Below, piece after piece: positions 1 to 10,861 of a stretch of DNA of 64,000 nt; position 1 is the stretch's first letter; every line of letters starts with the position of its first letter. The DNA is from Comamonadaceae bacterium UBA2121 (GTDB lineage: Bacteria > Pseudomonadota > Gammaproteobacteria > Burkholderiales > Burkholderiaceae_C), in the NCBI GenBank assembly GCA_002331385.1, contig DCYB01000010.1, positions 372,001-436,000 of the forward strand, given 5' to 3'. A program made the position numbers and the translations under genes. Under the pieces are notes generated by a model. The model saw only the letters and a program-made list of their open reading frames with translations, searched no databases and had not been told where the DNA came from.

Positions 1-529
1 GACGGGTTTGCGCGTCGTACACGTCGAGACGCTTGCGCACGGTTTCTTCCTTGTCGTCTTCGCGCTGCACCAGTTCTTCACCGGTTTCGTCGTCCTTGCC
101 TTCCACTTTGGGTGGGTTGAACTTGACGTGATAAGTGCGGCCCGACGCGGGGTGAGAACGGCGGCCGCTCATGCGTTCGATGATGGCGTCGAACGGCACG
201 TCGATTTCAAGCACGTAATCCAGCTTCACGCCGGCAGCCTTCATGGCGTCGGCCTGGGGAATGGTGCGGGGGAAACCGTCGAACAGGAAACCCTGGGCGC
301 AATCGGGCTGGGCAATGCGCTCCTTGACCAGATTGATGATGAGGTCATCGCTCACGAGTTGGCCCGCGTCCATCACGGCCTTGGCCTGAACTCCCAGCGG
401 TGTGCCGGCCTTGACCGCGGCGCGCAGCATGTCGCCCGTGGAAATTTGCGGAATGCCATATTTCTGGCAGATGAATGCGGCCTGCGTACCCTTACCGGCA
501 CCGGGAGCGCCAAGCAGAATGAGTCTCAT
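1..529 (-). CDS. adk: Adenylate kinase (C-terminus cut by window edge)
   Basis: Adenylate kinase catalyses ATP + AMP = 2 ADP in the cytoplasm. The minus-strand reading from ATG at 529 begins with a strand followed by the P-loop GAPGAGKGTQ (residues 7-16), and near the window edge it reads through a LID segment of the long, cysteine-free type (HPASGRTYH... EDDKEETVRKRLDVYD). About 176 of an expected 215-220 residues are present; the C-terminus lies outside. It is the last gene of a minus-strand run after kdsB, but the 151-bp gap suggests it may also have its own promoter. Confidence 0.95.
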   Translation of the reverse strand, partial: MRLILLGAPGAGKGTQAAFICQKYGIPQISTGDMLRAAVKAGTPLGVQAKAVMDAGQLVSDDLIINLVKERIAQPDCAQGFLFDGFPRTIPQADAMKAAGVKLDYVLEIDVPFDAIIERMSGRRSHPASGRTYHVKFNPPKVEGKDDETGEELVQREDDKEETVRKRLDVYDAQTR

Positions 530-680
530 GGATGTCCTCTATAGTTTGAAATCAGCGCGCACGATGGCCGCGGGCATCCCTGCTCCCGTCCTGTGCTCTC
601 AACCTGTCGAGAATAACATGTGTAACCCGCATCAAACTGACGGGATTGGTCGGGAATATCCAGAGTCCCGCCTTGATGAA

Positions 681-1469
681 TTACGTGGCGAACAGCGCGC
701 GCACACGTTCCAGATCGGCAGGCGTGTCCACGCCGGGGCCGGGCGCGTGCGTGGTCACGTGGACCGCGATGCGATGGCCGTGCCACAGGGCGCGCAGTTG
801 CTCCAGAGCCTCCATCACCTCGGTCGGAGCCGGTGCGAGCTGCGGAAATGCGCGCAGGAAGCCTGCGCGGTAGCTGTAGATACCGATGTGCCGCAGCGGT
901 GCCATGCCTTGCGCGGCTGCGGGCAGCGTGCTGGCCTCTTTCCACCAGGCGGAGCCTGGCGCCGCATCGCGTGCGAACGGGATAGGGGCGCGGCTGAAGT
1001 AGTGTGCGAGGCCCTTGGCGTCCAGCACCACCTTCACCACATTCGGGTTGGCGTAGTCTTCCACCGACTCGATGGCGTGTGCGGCCGTGCCCATGCTGGC
1101 GTCGCCGCGCTCGGCCAGAATCCGGGCGACGGCGTCGATCAGTTGCGGGTCGATCAGCGGCTCATCGCCCTGCACGTTGACGACGATGTCGTCGCCATCA
1201 AGGCCAAGCTGCCCGCAGGCTTCTGCCAGCCGGTCGCTGCCGCTGGGGTGGTCGGCGCGGGTGAGCAGCGCCTGCACGCCGTGTGCCTTACAGGCATCGA
1301 CGATGCGCTCATCGTCCGCGGCCACCACGACCTGACGCGCACCGCTTTGCAGCGCGCGCCGCGCAACGTGCACCACCATGGGCACTCCGGCGATATCGGC
1401 CAGCGGCTTGTCCGGCAGGCGCGATGAAGCCATCCGCGCCGGGATCAAGACGGTGAAGGGAACGCTCAT
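681..1469 (-). CDS. kdsB: 3-deoxy-manno-octulosonate cytidylyltransferase (CMP-Kdo synthetase)
   Basis: KdsB activates Kdo with CTP to CMP-Kdo for the inner core of lipopolysaccharide. The 262-aa protein has the family length and opens with the nucleotide-binding signature IPARMASSRLPDKPL (residues 9-23), followed by the HPSGSDRLAEA and VNVQGDEPLI motifs that bind CTP and metal. The start ATG overlaps the stop of the upstream Trm112 gene by 4 bp, so translation is probably coupled. It lies with lpxK, so two Lipid A/Kdo genes share one operon. Confidence 0.96.
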   Translation of the reverse strand: MSVPFTVLIPARMASSRLPDKPLADIAGVPMVVHVARRALQSGARQVVVAADDERIVDACKAHGVQALLTRADHPSGSDRLAEACGQLGLDGDDIVVNVQGDEPLIDPQLIDAVARILAERGDASMGTAAHAIESVEDYANPNVVKVVLDAKGLAHYFSRAPIPFARDAAPGSAWWKEASTLPAAAQGMAPLRHIGIYSYRAGFLRAFPQLAPAPTEVMEALEQLRALWHGHRIAVHVTTHAPGPGVDTPADLERVRALFAT

Positions 1470-1645
1470 TCCAGTTCTTCGTCAGTGAGCGGGCGGGCTT
1501 CGTTTTCCAGCATGACGGGGATGCCGTCACGCACTGGATAAGCCAGTCGCGCGCTGCGCGAAATCAGCTCCTGACGCTCGCGGTCAAAAGTCAGTGGGCC
1601 CTTGGTGACGGGGCAAACGAGCAATTCAAGCAATTTGGAATCCAT
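1466..1645 (-). CDS. Trm112 family small protein
   Basis: This is a 59-aa cytoplasmic protein of the Trm112/YcaR type (LLELLVCPVTKGPL near the N-terminus, YPVRDGIPVML in the middle). It has only one cysteine, so the zinc-binding site of eukaryotic Trm112 is absent, as is usual in the bacterial forms. ATG at 1645 was chosen because the family begins MDxKLLELL; an in-frame upstream ATG would lie further inside lpxK. It overlaps lpxK by 20 bp and kdsB by 4 bp, the same lpxK-Trm112-kdsB order found in many proteobacteria. Its exact role is not established. Confidence 0.88.
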   Translation of the reverse strand: MDSKLLELLVCPVTKGPLTFDRERQELISRSARLAYPVRDGIPVMLENEARPLTDEELE

Positions 1646-2648
1646 GACGTTGATCATATCGTTTGAGCAGGGCATTCAGCGCATGAAAGAAAGCGGAAGA
1701 TAACTCTGTTTCAAGCGGAACCGCCAGCACGTTCGGTGCGCGGGGCCAGAGCTTGGTGGCGTCCTTTTCCGTGCAGAGGATGACTGCGCCGTCGCCAGGG
1801 GCTTGCGCGGCCCATTCCCGGAAATCATCGTGGTCGGGCAGGGCGTGTGTTTGTGCAAGCGTCAGGCCGCACTCCCGAAGCATGGCGAAGAAATCCTCCG
1901 GGCGCGCAATGGCGGCCACCGCGTGCACCGGCTGATCGCGCAGCGAAGCGAGAGAGACCTTACGCCCGGATGCATCTACGGCGTAATCCGCCAGCCTGCG
2001 CTTAAGCGGGAACTGGGGTGCCTGACCGCCAGGGGGATCGCCGGCATACAGCACCAGATCGACCTTGCGTGGCCAGGGCTCGCGCAGTGGCCCGGCGGGC
2101 AGCAGCCAACCGTTGCCAATGCCGTCGGAGTTGAATACACACACCTCGATGTCACGCGCCAGCGCGAGGTGCTGCAAACCGTCGTCGCAGATCACCACGT
2201 TCACATCGGGGTGTGCGGCCAGCAACGCCTGGGCAGCCTGGGCGCGTTGGGGGGCGACAAACACCGGCAGAGCGAGCGTGCGCGCAATCAGCAGCGGTTC
2301 GTCGCCGACCTCTCTCGCTGTACTGTGTGCGGTCACGGCGCGGCAGTCGCTGCCTTCGCGGCCATAGCCGCGCGAGACGATGCCGGGCCGCCAGCCATCC
2401 GCCTGTAGCTGGCGCGCTAGGGCGATCGTGACGGGCGTCTTGCCTGCGCCGCCTGCGATGACATTGCCGACGGTGATGACGGGAACGGGAACGCGCGTGC
2501 TCTTGAGCGTGCCGTTGCGGTACAGCGCACGTCGCACGGCCACGAGCGCCCGGTGCAGCAGCGCCAGCGGCAGCAGCAGACAGGCCGTAGGGCCGCGCCG
2601 CATCCAGACTTTGCGCCAGGCGGAGGAGGCGTTGGCGTTGCTGGCCAT
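1626..2648 (-). CDS. lpxK: Tetraacyldisaccharide 4'-kinase
   Basis: LpxK phosphorylates the 4' position of the lipid A disaccharide at the cytoplasmic face of the inner membrane. The 340-aa sequence has a hydrophobic N-terminal helix (about residues 21-38) for membrane contact and a P-loop GNVIAGGAGKT at 61-71 followed by TPVTIAL, then SRGYGR and the DDGLQH motif characteristic of LpxK. It starts 18 bp after exbD and overlaps the Trm112 gene by 20 bp, so it belongs to the exbB-exbD-lpxK-kdsB operon. Confidence 0.96.
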   Translation of the reverse strand: MASNANASSAWRKVWMRRGPTACLLLPLALLHRALVAVRRALYRNGTLKSTRVPVPVITVGNVIAGGAGKTPVTIALARQLQADGWRPGIVSRGYGREGSDCRAVTAHSTAREVGDEPLLIARTLALPVFVAPQRAQAAQALLAAHPDVNVVICDDGLQHLALARDIEVCVFNSDGIGNGWLLPAGPLREPWPRKVDLVLYAGDPPGGQAPQFPLKRRLADYAVDASGRKVSLASLRDQPVHAVAAIARPEDFFAMLRECGLTLAQTHALPDHDDFREWAAQAPGDGAVILCTEKDATKLWPRAPNVLAVPLETELSSAFFHALNALLKRYDQRHGFQIA

Positions 2649-2666
2649 GCGCTGCCGCCCGTGCGC

Positions 2667-3092
2667 TTATTTGCCCGCAGAGGCGGAGGTCTGCGTGGCG
2701 AAGGTGATTTGCGAGAGGCCCACGCGGCGCGCGGCCTCCATGACCGTGACCACGGCCTGATGGGGCGAGGAGGCATCGGCGCTGATGATGATCACGCTGT
2801 CCTTGCCCGCCTTGGCGGCGTCCGCCAGCGCGCTCGAGACGACGTCCACGCTCTTGCCTTCGAGCGCGGCCTTGTTCACCGCATAGCGGCCATCGGCGCC
2901 GACAGAGACGATGATCTCCTTGGGACGGTCGCGCAACTGTTCCACGTCTGCCACCGGCAGCGTGAGCTGCATTTCGGTGAATTTGCTGTAGGTGGTCGAC
3001 AGCATCAAGAAGATGAGGATCACCAGCAGCACGTCGATGAAGGGGATCAGGTTGATCTCCGGTGCATCTTTCGGGCGGGGGCGAAAATTCAT
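2667..3092 (-). CDS. exbD: ExbD/TolR family biopolymer transport protein
   Basis: ExbD partners ExbB in a proton-driven inner-membrane motor that energises outer-membrane transport. The 141-aa protein has a short cytoplasmic N-terminus, one transmembrane helix (about residues 16-34) carrying the conserved Asp20 in LIPFIDVLLV, and a periplasmic domain. It lies 45 bp downstream of exbB. TolR is the alternative, but no tol-pal genes are nearby and the exbB-exbD-lpxK order is common in betaproteobacteria. No tonB gene is in the window. Confidence 0.9.
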   Translation of the reverse strand: MNFRPRPKDAPEINLIPFIDVLLVILIFLMLSTTYSKFTEMQLTLPVADVEQLRDRPKEIIVSVGADGRYAVNKAALEGKSVDVVSSALADAAKAGKDSVIIISADASSPHQAVVTVMEAARRVGLSQITFATQTSASAGK

Positions 3093-3137
3093 GAGCCTGT
3101 ACCTGCTTGTTCTGCGCTGTGTCGGGTGCTGGTCAAC

Positions 3138-3770
3138 TCAGCGGCCTGCCAGACGCTTGAGGTGGCGCATGAACTGCTCGGACGCCAGTTCCATGGCCAG
3201 AAGGAAACTGTCCACGCGGCTGCGAAAATAGCGCCAGAAGATCAGCGCGGGAATCGCAATCATCAGACCGAACGCGGTGTTGTACAGCGCAATCGAGATG
3301 CCGTGGGCCAATTGCGCCGGGTTGCCGCCCGACATGGTGTTGCCACCGCCTTGCGAGCCGAAAATCTCGATCATGCCCACCACGGTGCCAAACAGGCCAA
3401 GCAGCGGCGCGGCGGAAGCGATGGTGGCCAGCGCGTTCAGGTACTTTTCGAGTCGGTGTGCGACGGCGCGGCCCGTGCTTTCCATGGAGGCGCGGACTTC
3501 TTCTTCGGATGCCTGTGGGTCGCTGTTCAGGGTGCGCAGACCGCTGGCGAGCACCTCTCCAAGCGCAGAGTTCTGGGCCAGTTGCGACACCACGTCAGGG
3601 GTGGGCAATCCCTTGCTCGACACCGTGATGGCTTCGTCCAGCAATTGGGGCGGCAGCACGCGCGCGGTTTTCAGCGCGATGAAGCGCTCCACAATCAGCG
3701 CAAGGGCCAGAACGGAACAGGCAATCAATGGCCAGATAGGCCAGCCTGCGGCTTGTATGATCGACAGCAA
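3138..3770 (-). CDS. exbB: MotA/TolQ/ExbB proton channel family protein
   Basis: ExbB forms the pentameric proton channel of the ExbBD motor. The 210-aa protein has an N-terminal membrane helix (AGWPIWPLIACSVLALAL) and two further helices around the family motif APLLGLFGTVVGMI and the FGLMIAIPALIFW segment. The start is TTG at 3770: no in-frame ATG fits, and a strong GGGAGAGAG ribosome binding site sits just upstream. It is first in the minus-strand operon that continues into exbD, lpxK and kdsB. Confidence 0.92.
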   Translation of the reverse strand: MLSIIQAAGWPIWPLIACSVLALALIVERFIALKTARVLPPQLLDEAITVSSKGLPTPDVVSQLAQNSALGEVLASGLRTLNSDPQASEEEVRASMESTGRAVAHRLEKYLNALATIASAAPLLGLFGTVVGMIEIFGSQGGGNTMSGGNPAQLAHGISIALYNTAFGLMIAIPALIFWRYFRSRVDSFLLAMELASEQFMRHLKRLAGR

Positions 3771-4135
3771 ATCTCTCTCCCACGGATAGAAGGCAGTGGG
3801 CGATTATGACCCAGCTCGAAACCTCGCCCGAAAAAACCGTTGCACTTTTGATGCGCGCAGGGCGAGCGGTAACGCGGAGGGCGCAGTCGCCCACAATTTC
3901 TGTGGATAACTTTGTGGGAAAGTCACACTCGACTGCCCGCAAAGCTGCATGGATTCATGCTTTCAACAAATTGATGAAAAAAACGTCATCAATTTTTCTT
4001 TGTAAATCAATAACTTGCACGAAGATTCGGGTGTTTTCTGAGACTTCTATGACCTTACCCAAGACGGTTGATGGTTTTTTCAATTCTGTGGACTACTACA
4101 CATGCTGAATACCGCGGCAAAGCAAGGACTGGCCT
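3771..4135. other. AT-rich divergent intergenic region between exbB and xseA
   Basis: This 365-bp stretch separates two divergent genes and holds no convincing gene. From about 3890 to 4110 it is clearly more AT-rich than its surroundings. It contains a weak inverted repeat, TTGATGA at 3971-3977 and TCATCAA at 3986-3992, followed by five Ts, which resembles a weak plus-strand terminator but may be a protein-binding dyad. Promoters for both exbB and xseA must lie here; I could not assign them with confidence. Confidence 0.5.
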
Positions 4136-5452
4136 ATGTTTGACCCTCGGAATGCAACATTGGAGCGGCGTGTGTGGCAGGTCGGTGCGCTATGCCGCGC
4201 CGTGTCTGACGCGTTACAGGCGCGTTTCAATCCTGTCTCGGTGCAGGGCGAGATCACCGGGTTTTCACGCGCCGCCAGTGGGCACTGTTACTTTTCGCTG
4301 AAGGATGCGCAGGGGCAGATCCGCTGCGCCATGTTCAAGCGCGCGGCCTCCGGGCTGGGCTTTATGCCGCGCGACGGCGAATTGGTCGAGGTGCAAGGGC
4401 GCATCGGCGTGTACGAGGCACGCGGCGATCTGCAATTGGTGGTCGAAAGCTTGCAGCGCGCGGGGCAGGGTGCGTTGTTCGAGCAATTCCTGCGGTTGAA
4501 GGCCCAATTGGAGTCGGAGGGCCTGTTTGCCAGCGAGCGCAAACGGGCGCTGCCCATGTTCCCGCGCGCGCTCGGCGTGGTCACGTCGCCGGACGCCGCC
4601 GCGTGGCACGACGTGATGACGGCCCTCAAGCGGCGCGTGCCGCATATCCCGGTGGTGCTGGCCCCCGCGCTTGTGCAGGGCGGGCAGGCACCGGCATCCA
4701 TCCAGTCGGCGCTGACATCGCTGTATGCATTGGCCGACGCCGATCGTGCGGCCAAGGCGGGCATGCCGCCCATCGATGTCGTCCTGCTGGTGCGTGGCGG
4801 CGGCTCCATCGAGGATTTGTGGGCGTTCAATGACGAGCCCTTGGCGCGCACCATCGTGGACAGTCCCGTCCCGCTCATCAGTGGTGTCGGGCATGAAACA
4901 GACTTCACCATTGCCGACTTCTGCGCCGATCTGCGCGCTCCCACACCGACGGCGGCGGCGGAACTGGTCAGCGAGCCGCGCGACCTCTGGCTCGGCGCAC
5001 TGGAGCTGCTGCGTGAGCGACTGGCTGACGGGCTGCAGGACCAATTGGACCGGCACGCGCAGCGGCTCGATCTGGCGGCGCGACAATTGGGCCGACCGTC
5101 GGCACTGGTGGCGCGCCAGCGGCTGGAACTGCTGGAGCGCTCCCAGCGACTGCAGCAGGCCGTGCAGGCGCAGATACATCGTGGCGATAAACGGCTGGAG
5201 CGGTTGGGTGAGGCGCTGCCGAGATCGCTGGCGCATTCGGTGGAGCGACTTTCGCAGCGATGGATGCGTGCGCAAACGCGGCTCGAATTGCTCAATCCGC
5301 AGCATGTGTTGGCACGCGGTTACGCGCTGCTGACCGACGATACCGGTGCGACCATCACCAGCGTGGAGCAAGCGCCGCCGGGCTCGGCGCTACGGGCAAC
5401 GGTGGCCGATGGGGCGCTGGACGTGGTGGTGACGGCGCCGCGATTGTTATAG
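4136..5452 (+). CDS. xseA: Exodeoxyribonuclease VII large subunit
   Basis: XseA is the catalytic subunit of exonuclease VII, which degrades single-stranded DNA to acid-soluble oligonucleotides together with XseB. The 438-aa protein is close to the usual 440-460. An N-terminal OB-fold (about residues 15-110, with FSRAASGHCYFSLKD) is followed by the catalytic core (GVVTSPDAAAWHD, LVRGGGSIEDLWAFNDE, PLISGVGHETDFTIADF) and a C-terminal coiled region rich in Arg, Leu and Gln. The small subunit xseB is not adjacent, as is common. Upstream lies the AT-rich gap; sodB follows. Confidence 0.96.
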   Translation: MFDPRNATLERRVWQVGALCRAVSDALQARFNPVSVQGEITGFSRAASGHCYFSLKDAQGQIRCAMFKRAASGLGFMPRDGELVEVQGRIGVYEARGDLQLVVESLQRAGQGALFEQFLRLKAQLESEGLFASERKRALPMFPRALGVVTSPDAAAWHDVMTALKRRVPHIPVVLAPALVQGGQAPASIQSALTSLYALADADRAAKAGMPPIDVVLLVRGGGSIEDLWAFNDEPLARTIVDSPVPLISGVGHETDFTIADFCADLRAPTPTAAAELVSEPRDLWLGALELLRERLADGLQDQLDRHAQRLDLAARQLGRPSALVARQRLELLERSQRLQQAVQAQIHRGDKRLERLGEALPRSLAHSVERLSQRWMRAQTRLELLNPQHVLARGYALLTDDTGATITSVEQAPPGSALRATVADGALDVVVTAPRLL

Positions 5453-5622
5453 CCACCGGTTTTGCGCTAGTGCGCTGTCAGTCGAAGCCGCAAGGATTCC
5501 CGTATTGCGTCGCAGGAGTAATTCACCTCCTACAATGATCAAAAGCTCACCGCGCCTCAGCAAGTGCCTGCCCCCAAGGGAAGGCGGAGGCCATAATTCA
5601 TTTCAACCACGAGGAAACAACT

Positions 5623-6204
5623 ATGGAACGCGTACTGCCACCATTGCCCTATGCCATGGACGCCCTGGCTCCTGCCTACAGCAAGGAGACCATGGAATAT
5701 CACTACGGTAAGCACCACAAGGCCTATGTGGACAAGCTCAATGAGCTGCAAAAGGGCACTGAATTCGAGAACATGGAACTCGAGGACGTGATCAAGAAGT
5801 CCTCCGGCGGCATTTACAACCAGGCCGCCCAGATCTGGAACCATACTTTCTTCTGGAACTGCATGACCCCCAACGGCGGCGGCGAACCCAGCGGCGCGCT
5901 GCTGGAAGCCATCAACAAGAAGTGGGGCAGCGTGGCCGACTTCAAGAAGGCATTCGTGACGTCCGCAGTGGGCAACTTCGGCTCCGGCTGGACCTGGCTG
6001 GTGAAGAAGGCCGACGGCAACGTGGACATCGTCAACATGGGCGCCGCTGGCACCCCGCTGACTACGGGCGACACCGCCGTGCTGACAGTGGACGTCTGGG
6101 AGCATGCCTATTACATCGATTACCGCAACCTGCGCCAGAAGTTCGTTGAAACCTTCTTCGACAAGTTGGTGAACTGGAAGTTTGGCGAGAAGAACTTCGG
6201 CTAA
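5623..6204 (+). CDS. sodB: Iron superoxide dismutase
   Basis: SodB converts superoxide to hydrogen peroxide and oxygen in the cytoplasm. The 193-aa protein has all four metal ligands: His27, His74 (AAQIWNHTFFW), Asp157 and His161 (DVWEHAYYIDYRN). Gln70 before the His74 motif, rather than a glutamine in the C-terminal half, points to the iron form. The ATG follows an AGGAAACAAC ribosome site. The gene is flanked by about 170 bp upstream and ends at a strong terminator, so it is probably monocistronic. Confidence 0.97.
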   Translation: MERVLPPLPYAMDALAPAYSKETMEYHYGKHHKAYVDKLNELQKGTEFENMELEDVIKKSSGGIYNQAAQIWNHTFFWNCMTPNGGGEPSGALLEAINKKWGSVADFKKAFVTSAVGNFGSGWTWLVKKADGNVDIVNMGAAGTPLTTGDTAVLTVDVWEHAYYIDYRNLRQKFVETFFDKLVNWKFGEKNFG

Positions 6205-6227
6205 TCGCAACGGGATAGTGCCTCAGG

Positions 6228-6253
6228 AAAAGCCTCCTTCGGGAGGCTTTTTT
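6228..6253 (+). terminator. Rho-independent terminator of sodB
   Basis: A perfect 10-bp stem (AAAAGCCTCC at 6228-6237, GGAGGCTTTT at 6242-6251) closes a TTCG tetraloop and runs into a T tract. It starts 24 bp after the sodB stop codon. Confidence 0.92.
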
Positions 6254-6465
6254 GCGTCTGGTTTGAGGGGCAAGTCTTGTATAAGACCTGAAAACCGGCG
6301 ACAATCTTCCTGCGCTATTCCGTATGGTGATATTGCATTGCACAATGAAATCCGCTTACCGGTGGATGTGTGCGTGCGCCCACCGTGCGAGCCCGGATAA
6401 ATGGCAGTGGACTCCACAAAAGTCCGTCTGCGTCCTGATCCCTGTTTCGCTACTTGAAAGAGACA

Positions 6466-8694
<2,229 letters not shown>

Positions 8695-8778
8695 TCCGGT
8701 GACGTGCTCGGGGTGAGTGCGCGCGAGGCGCGCGTTTCGCCCCGATGCGTCAACGACGCGCTGGCATGTTGCTACAAG

Positions 8779-8809
8779 GCCCGCAAGCTATGGCTTGTGG
8801 GCTTTTTTT
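8779..8809 (+). terminator. Rho-independent terminator of the monomeric isocitrate dehydrogenase gene
   Basis: The stem GCCCGCAAGC (8779-8788) pairs with GCTTGTGGGC (8793-8802), with one G-T pair and a 4-nt loop, followed by seven Ts. Confidence 0.88.
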
Positions 8810-8987
8810 GTGTCGATTGGGGAGTCCGTCCTTACTGCGAGTGATGCGACGTTTCAGAGGGCAAGGTCCGAATTTAAGTGGAAGTACGCCAAGTCCAGTG
8901 CATGCGAGCCAGTTGCGGCAGTTATTCCTATCTGAAGGGAATTATCTAGCCCTGAATTTATGCGATCAGCTTCGTTGATATGTACTT

Positions 8988-9016
8988 TTGACCGTTTATT
9001 TGTTTTGATTTGTAAT
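8988..9016 (+). promoter_or_regulatory. Putative sigma-70 promoter of the zinc-ribbon gene, with overlapping dyad
   Basis: TTGACC at 8988-8993 (5 of 6 to consensus) and TGTAAT at 9011-9016 (5 of 6) are exactly 17 bp apart. A perfect inverted repeat TTGATT / AATCAA with a 3-nt centre (9005-9019) covers the -10 box and could be an operator. Transcription from here would give a leader of roughly 90 nt before the ATG at 9116. Confidence 0.5.
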
Positions 9017-9115
9017 CAATGTGATTGAAGTGTGGTGGATACTAAAGTCACCAGATATTTTTAATGTATCTATGGCAACATCTGTATAGATAGATATTGT
9101 AAATTTTCTGAATAT

Positions 9116-10078
9116 ATGAATTGCCCTGCCTGCGGCCATACGCTTTCACCCGGCGCGCGCTTTTGCAACAAATGCGGCACGTTGCTCTCTGTCTCTGCCG
9201 ACTCTGCAAGTGTGGTTCAGGTCGGTGGTCCGTGCCCCAAGTGCCACCATATATTGAAGCCGGGTGCGCGATTCTGTACTAGTTGTGGCGCGGCCTTGAC
9301 CGGGTTGTCCAATGCTGCGACAGAAGCGGGTCGCCCGCTCGATATCGAGCTTCCTTGGGTTGCGCAATCGACTGATGGCTCGACACAGCCGATGAATCTG
9401 GACTCCATGCAGGAGCCGTTGGCACCGCATCGCTCGCACTTGGACACTTTGCCGCTTCATCCTATCAAGCGCGGTGTGCCGGATTTTGAATTGCCCGAGC
9501 CACCCAAGACACACATAGCGTCAACCCCGCCCACGGCGACGGACCACGTGCCCGCGCCAGTAATGGCGCCTGAGGGCTCGGTCAGCTTTGATGGTATGCA
9601 GGCGTTCGCACAGAGCAATACAGGCCGCACTTTCAAGTGGTTGGCAATTGGTGCGTTGGCGTTGGTGTTGATAGGTGCAGGTAGCTATTGGGGCTATCGT
9701 CACTATGGGGCTGTAGATGCGCCTGATATCGCAAGCCAACCTGTCCAACCTGCAGTAGATAACGTGGCCGCTGGTGAAATTGAGAATCCGTCGCTGCCGG
9801 GCGCAAGTGCGGAGGTCGCGGATGTGGCGGCAGATGCTGCGGCGAGAGCAGGCGCTGCGCCTGATGAGTCAGCAACAATCAGGGACGCGGCGGTGCCCGA
9901 GTTGCCGCGGCCCACACCTGCATTTGTCGAAGTGTCACAAGCGGGCCGTGGTGATCGGTCGGCAGCGCCTGTATCGACTGCGGCAGATACAGTAATGCCG
10001 CCTTCTGCCGAGGCGCCGGCGGCGCGGCAAGTACGACGAAAATCCAACGCCCAGAATCTGGACAGCTTGCTGGATTGA
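9116..10078 (+). CDS. Double zinc-ribbon, single-pass membrane protein of unknown function
   Basis: The 320-aa protein starts with two zinc ribbons in tandem: Cys3/Cys6/Cys17/Cys20 and Cys40/Cys43/Cys54/Cys57, both with the PGARFC turn. A Pro-rich acidic linker follows, then one transmembrane helix (about 173-193, preceded by Arg171 and Lys174), then an Ala/Pro-rich low-complexity tail. By charge the ribbons are cytoplasmic and the tail periplasmic. There is no clear Shine-Dalgarno site before the ATG. It heads a cluster with a lipoprotein and a zinc-ribbon membrane protein. I do not recognise a specific family; zinc ribbons of this type are widespread and do not reveal a function. Confidence 0.75.
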   Translation: MNCPACGHTLSPGARFCNKCGTLLSVSADSASVVQVGGPCPKCHHILKPGARFCTSCGAALTGLSNAATEAGRPLDIELPWVAQSTDGSTQPMNLDSMQEPLAPHRSHLDTLPLHPIKRGVPDFELPEPPKTHIASTPPTATDHVPAPVMAPEGSVSFDGMQAFAQSNTGRTFKWLAIGALALVLIGAGSYWGYRHYGAVDAPDIASQPVQPAVDNVAAGEIENPSLPGASAEVADVAADAAARAGAAPDESATIRDAAVPELPRPTPAFVEVSQAGRGDRSAAPVSTAADTVMPPSAEAPAARQVRRKSNAQNLDSLLD

Positions 10079-10115
10079 AGTCGTCGATTCTATTTATACA
10101 AAGCATCAAGAATAC

Positions 10116-10787
10116 ATGACACATTTCAAATTTGCAGCATTGGCTTTAAGCGTGGCCGTATTGGCTGGCTGCGGCACAGTCCCTTCCTCAGCAAACAAAG
10201 ATTGTGCCGATGCAACCGATCCGGCCTGTCTGAAGGCGCAGACGGCAGCGCAGCGCGCCACAGAACTCGAGGCGGCAAAAGCGCAAACTGAGGCTGACTC
10301 GATTGGCCGCTTCCGGGCGTTGCAGCAACAGTTGAACGACGAAGTGCGCGATGCGGAGAACAGCATTTTGGGGGCTGTGAATGCAACCAATGGATTGCCC
10401 AAGGCGCAGCGCGCACGCAATACGTCTGTGCAGACCACCACAGTTGCGGTGACGGACAGTCAGACGCCACGTGTTGAAGATGTGACGGCGTTAGATACCG
10501 TCAGCATCGAGCTGCCGATTGCAGGCAAGAAAAAGGCTGCATATACCAATGCCATGAACGCCGTGAAGTCGCTCGCCACGCGCATTGCGGACAGCCGCGG
10601 TGGGGCCACGATTGTGGTGGAGCAGAACCCGGTCGACGTACGTGCGCGCCGCGTGAATGCCGCCGAAGGCGAAACGCAGACCAAGGAAGGCAATACGGTG
10701 ACAGTGCAGAAATTGGCCGACAAGCAGATTCCCCGCGGTATCGAGCGCTACACGATCAAGGCGGGTGAGCTCACCAAACGTCCCTGA
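10116..10787 (+). CDS. Putative lipoprotein of unknown function
   Basis: The 223-aa protein has a lipoprotein signal (hydrophobic stretch then lipobox LAGC, Cys19), so it should be lipid-anchored outside the inner membrane. Residue 20 onward is polar; about 40-85 is Ala/Glu/Gln-rich and likely coiled coil; the C-terminal half (from about 125) has the composition of a small folded domain (VSIELPIAG, GATIVVEQNPVDVRARRV). It lies 37 bp after the zinc-ribbon gene and ends at its own terminator. No family recognised. Confidence 0.75.
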   Translation: MTHFKFAALALSVAVLAGCGTVPSSANKDCADATDPACLKAQTAAQRATELEAAKAQTEADSIGRFRALQQQLNDEVRDAENSILGAVNATNGLPKAQRARNTSVQTTTVAVTDSQTPRVEDVTALDTVSIELPIAGKKKAAYTNAMNAVKSLATRIADSRGGATIVVEQNPVDVRARRVNAAEGETQTKEGNTVTVQKLADKQIPRGIERYTIKAGELTKRP

Positions 10788-10802
10788 TCCTTCAACTGCC
10801 AT

Positions 10803-10836
10803 AGCCCGGACGGCATTGCACCTCCGGGCTTTTTTT
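10803..10836 (+). terminator. Rho-independent terminator after the lipoprotein gene
   Basis: An 8-bp stem AGCCCGGA (10803-10810) / TCCGGGCT (10823-10830) is followed by a run of seven Ts. It separates the lipoprotein from the next gene, so read-through or a second promoter is needed for joint expression. Confidence 0.88.
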
Positions 10837-10861
10837 CAACTTTCTGGAGTCGAACCAGGAC

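Larger units (their letters stand above)
8695..9115. other. AT-rich intergenic region before the zinc-ribbon island
   Basis: No gene is visible in these 421 bp. The first part carries the terminator of the isocitrate dehydrogenase. After about 8820, base composition drops sharply in GC and stays low up to the next start codon. A near-consensus sigma-70 promoter and an overlapping inverted repeat lie at 8988-9019. The composition change suggests that the downstream cluster was acquired or sits in a flexible spot, but I see no repeats or recombinase. Confidence 0.55.

Noticed and set aside
3806..4108. A 100-codon plus-strand frame in the AT-rich gap before xseA
   Set aside because: No ribosome site, AT-rich content and no protein-like pattern; overlaps likely promoter sequence.
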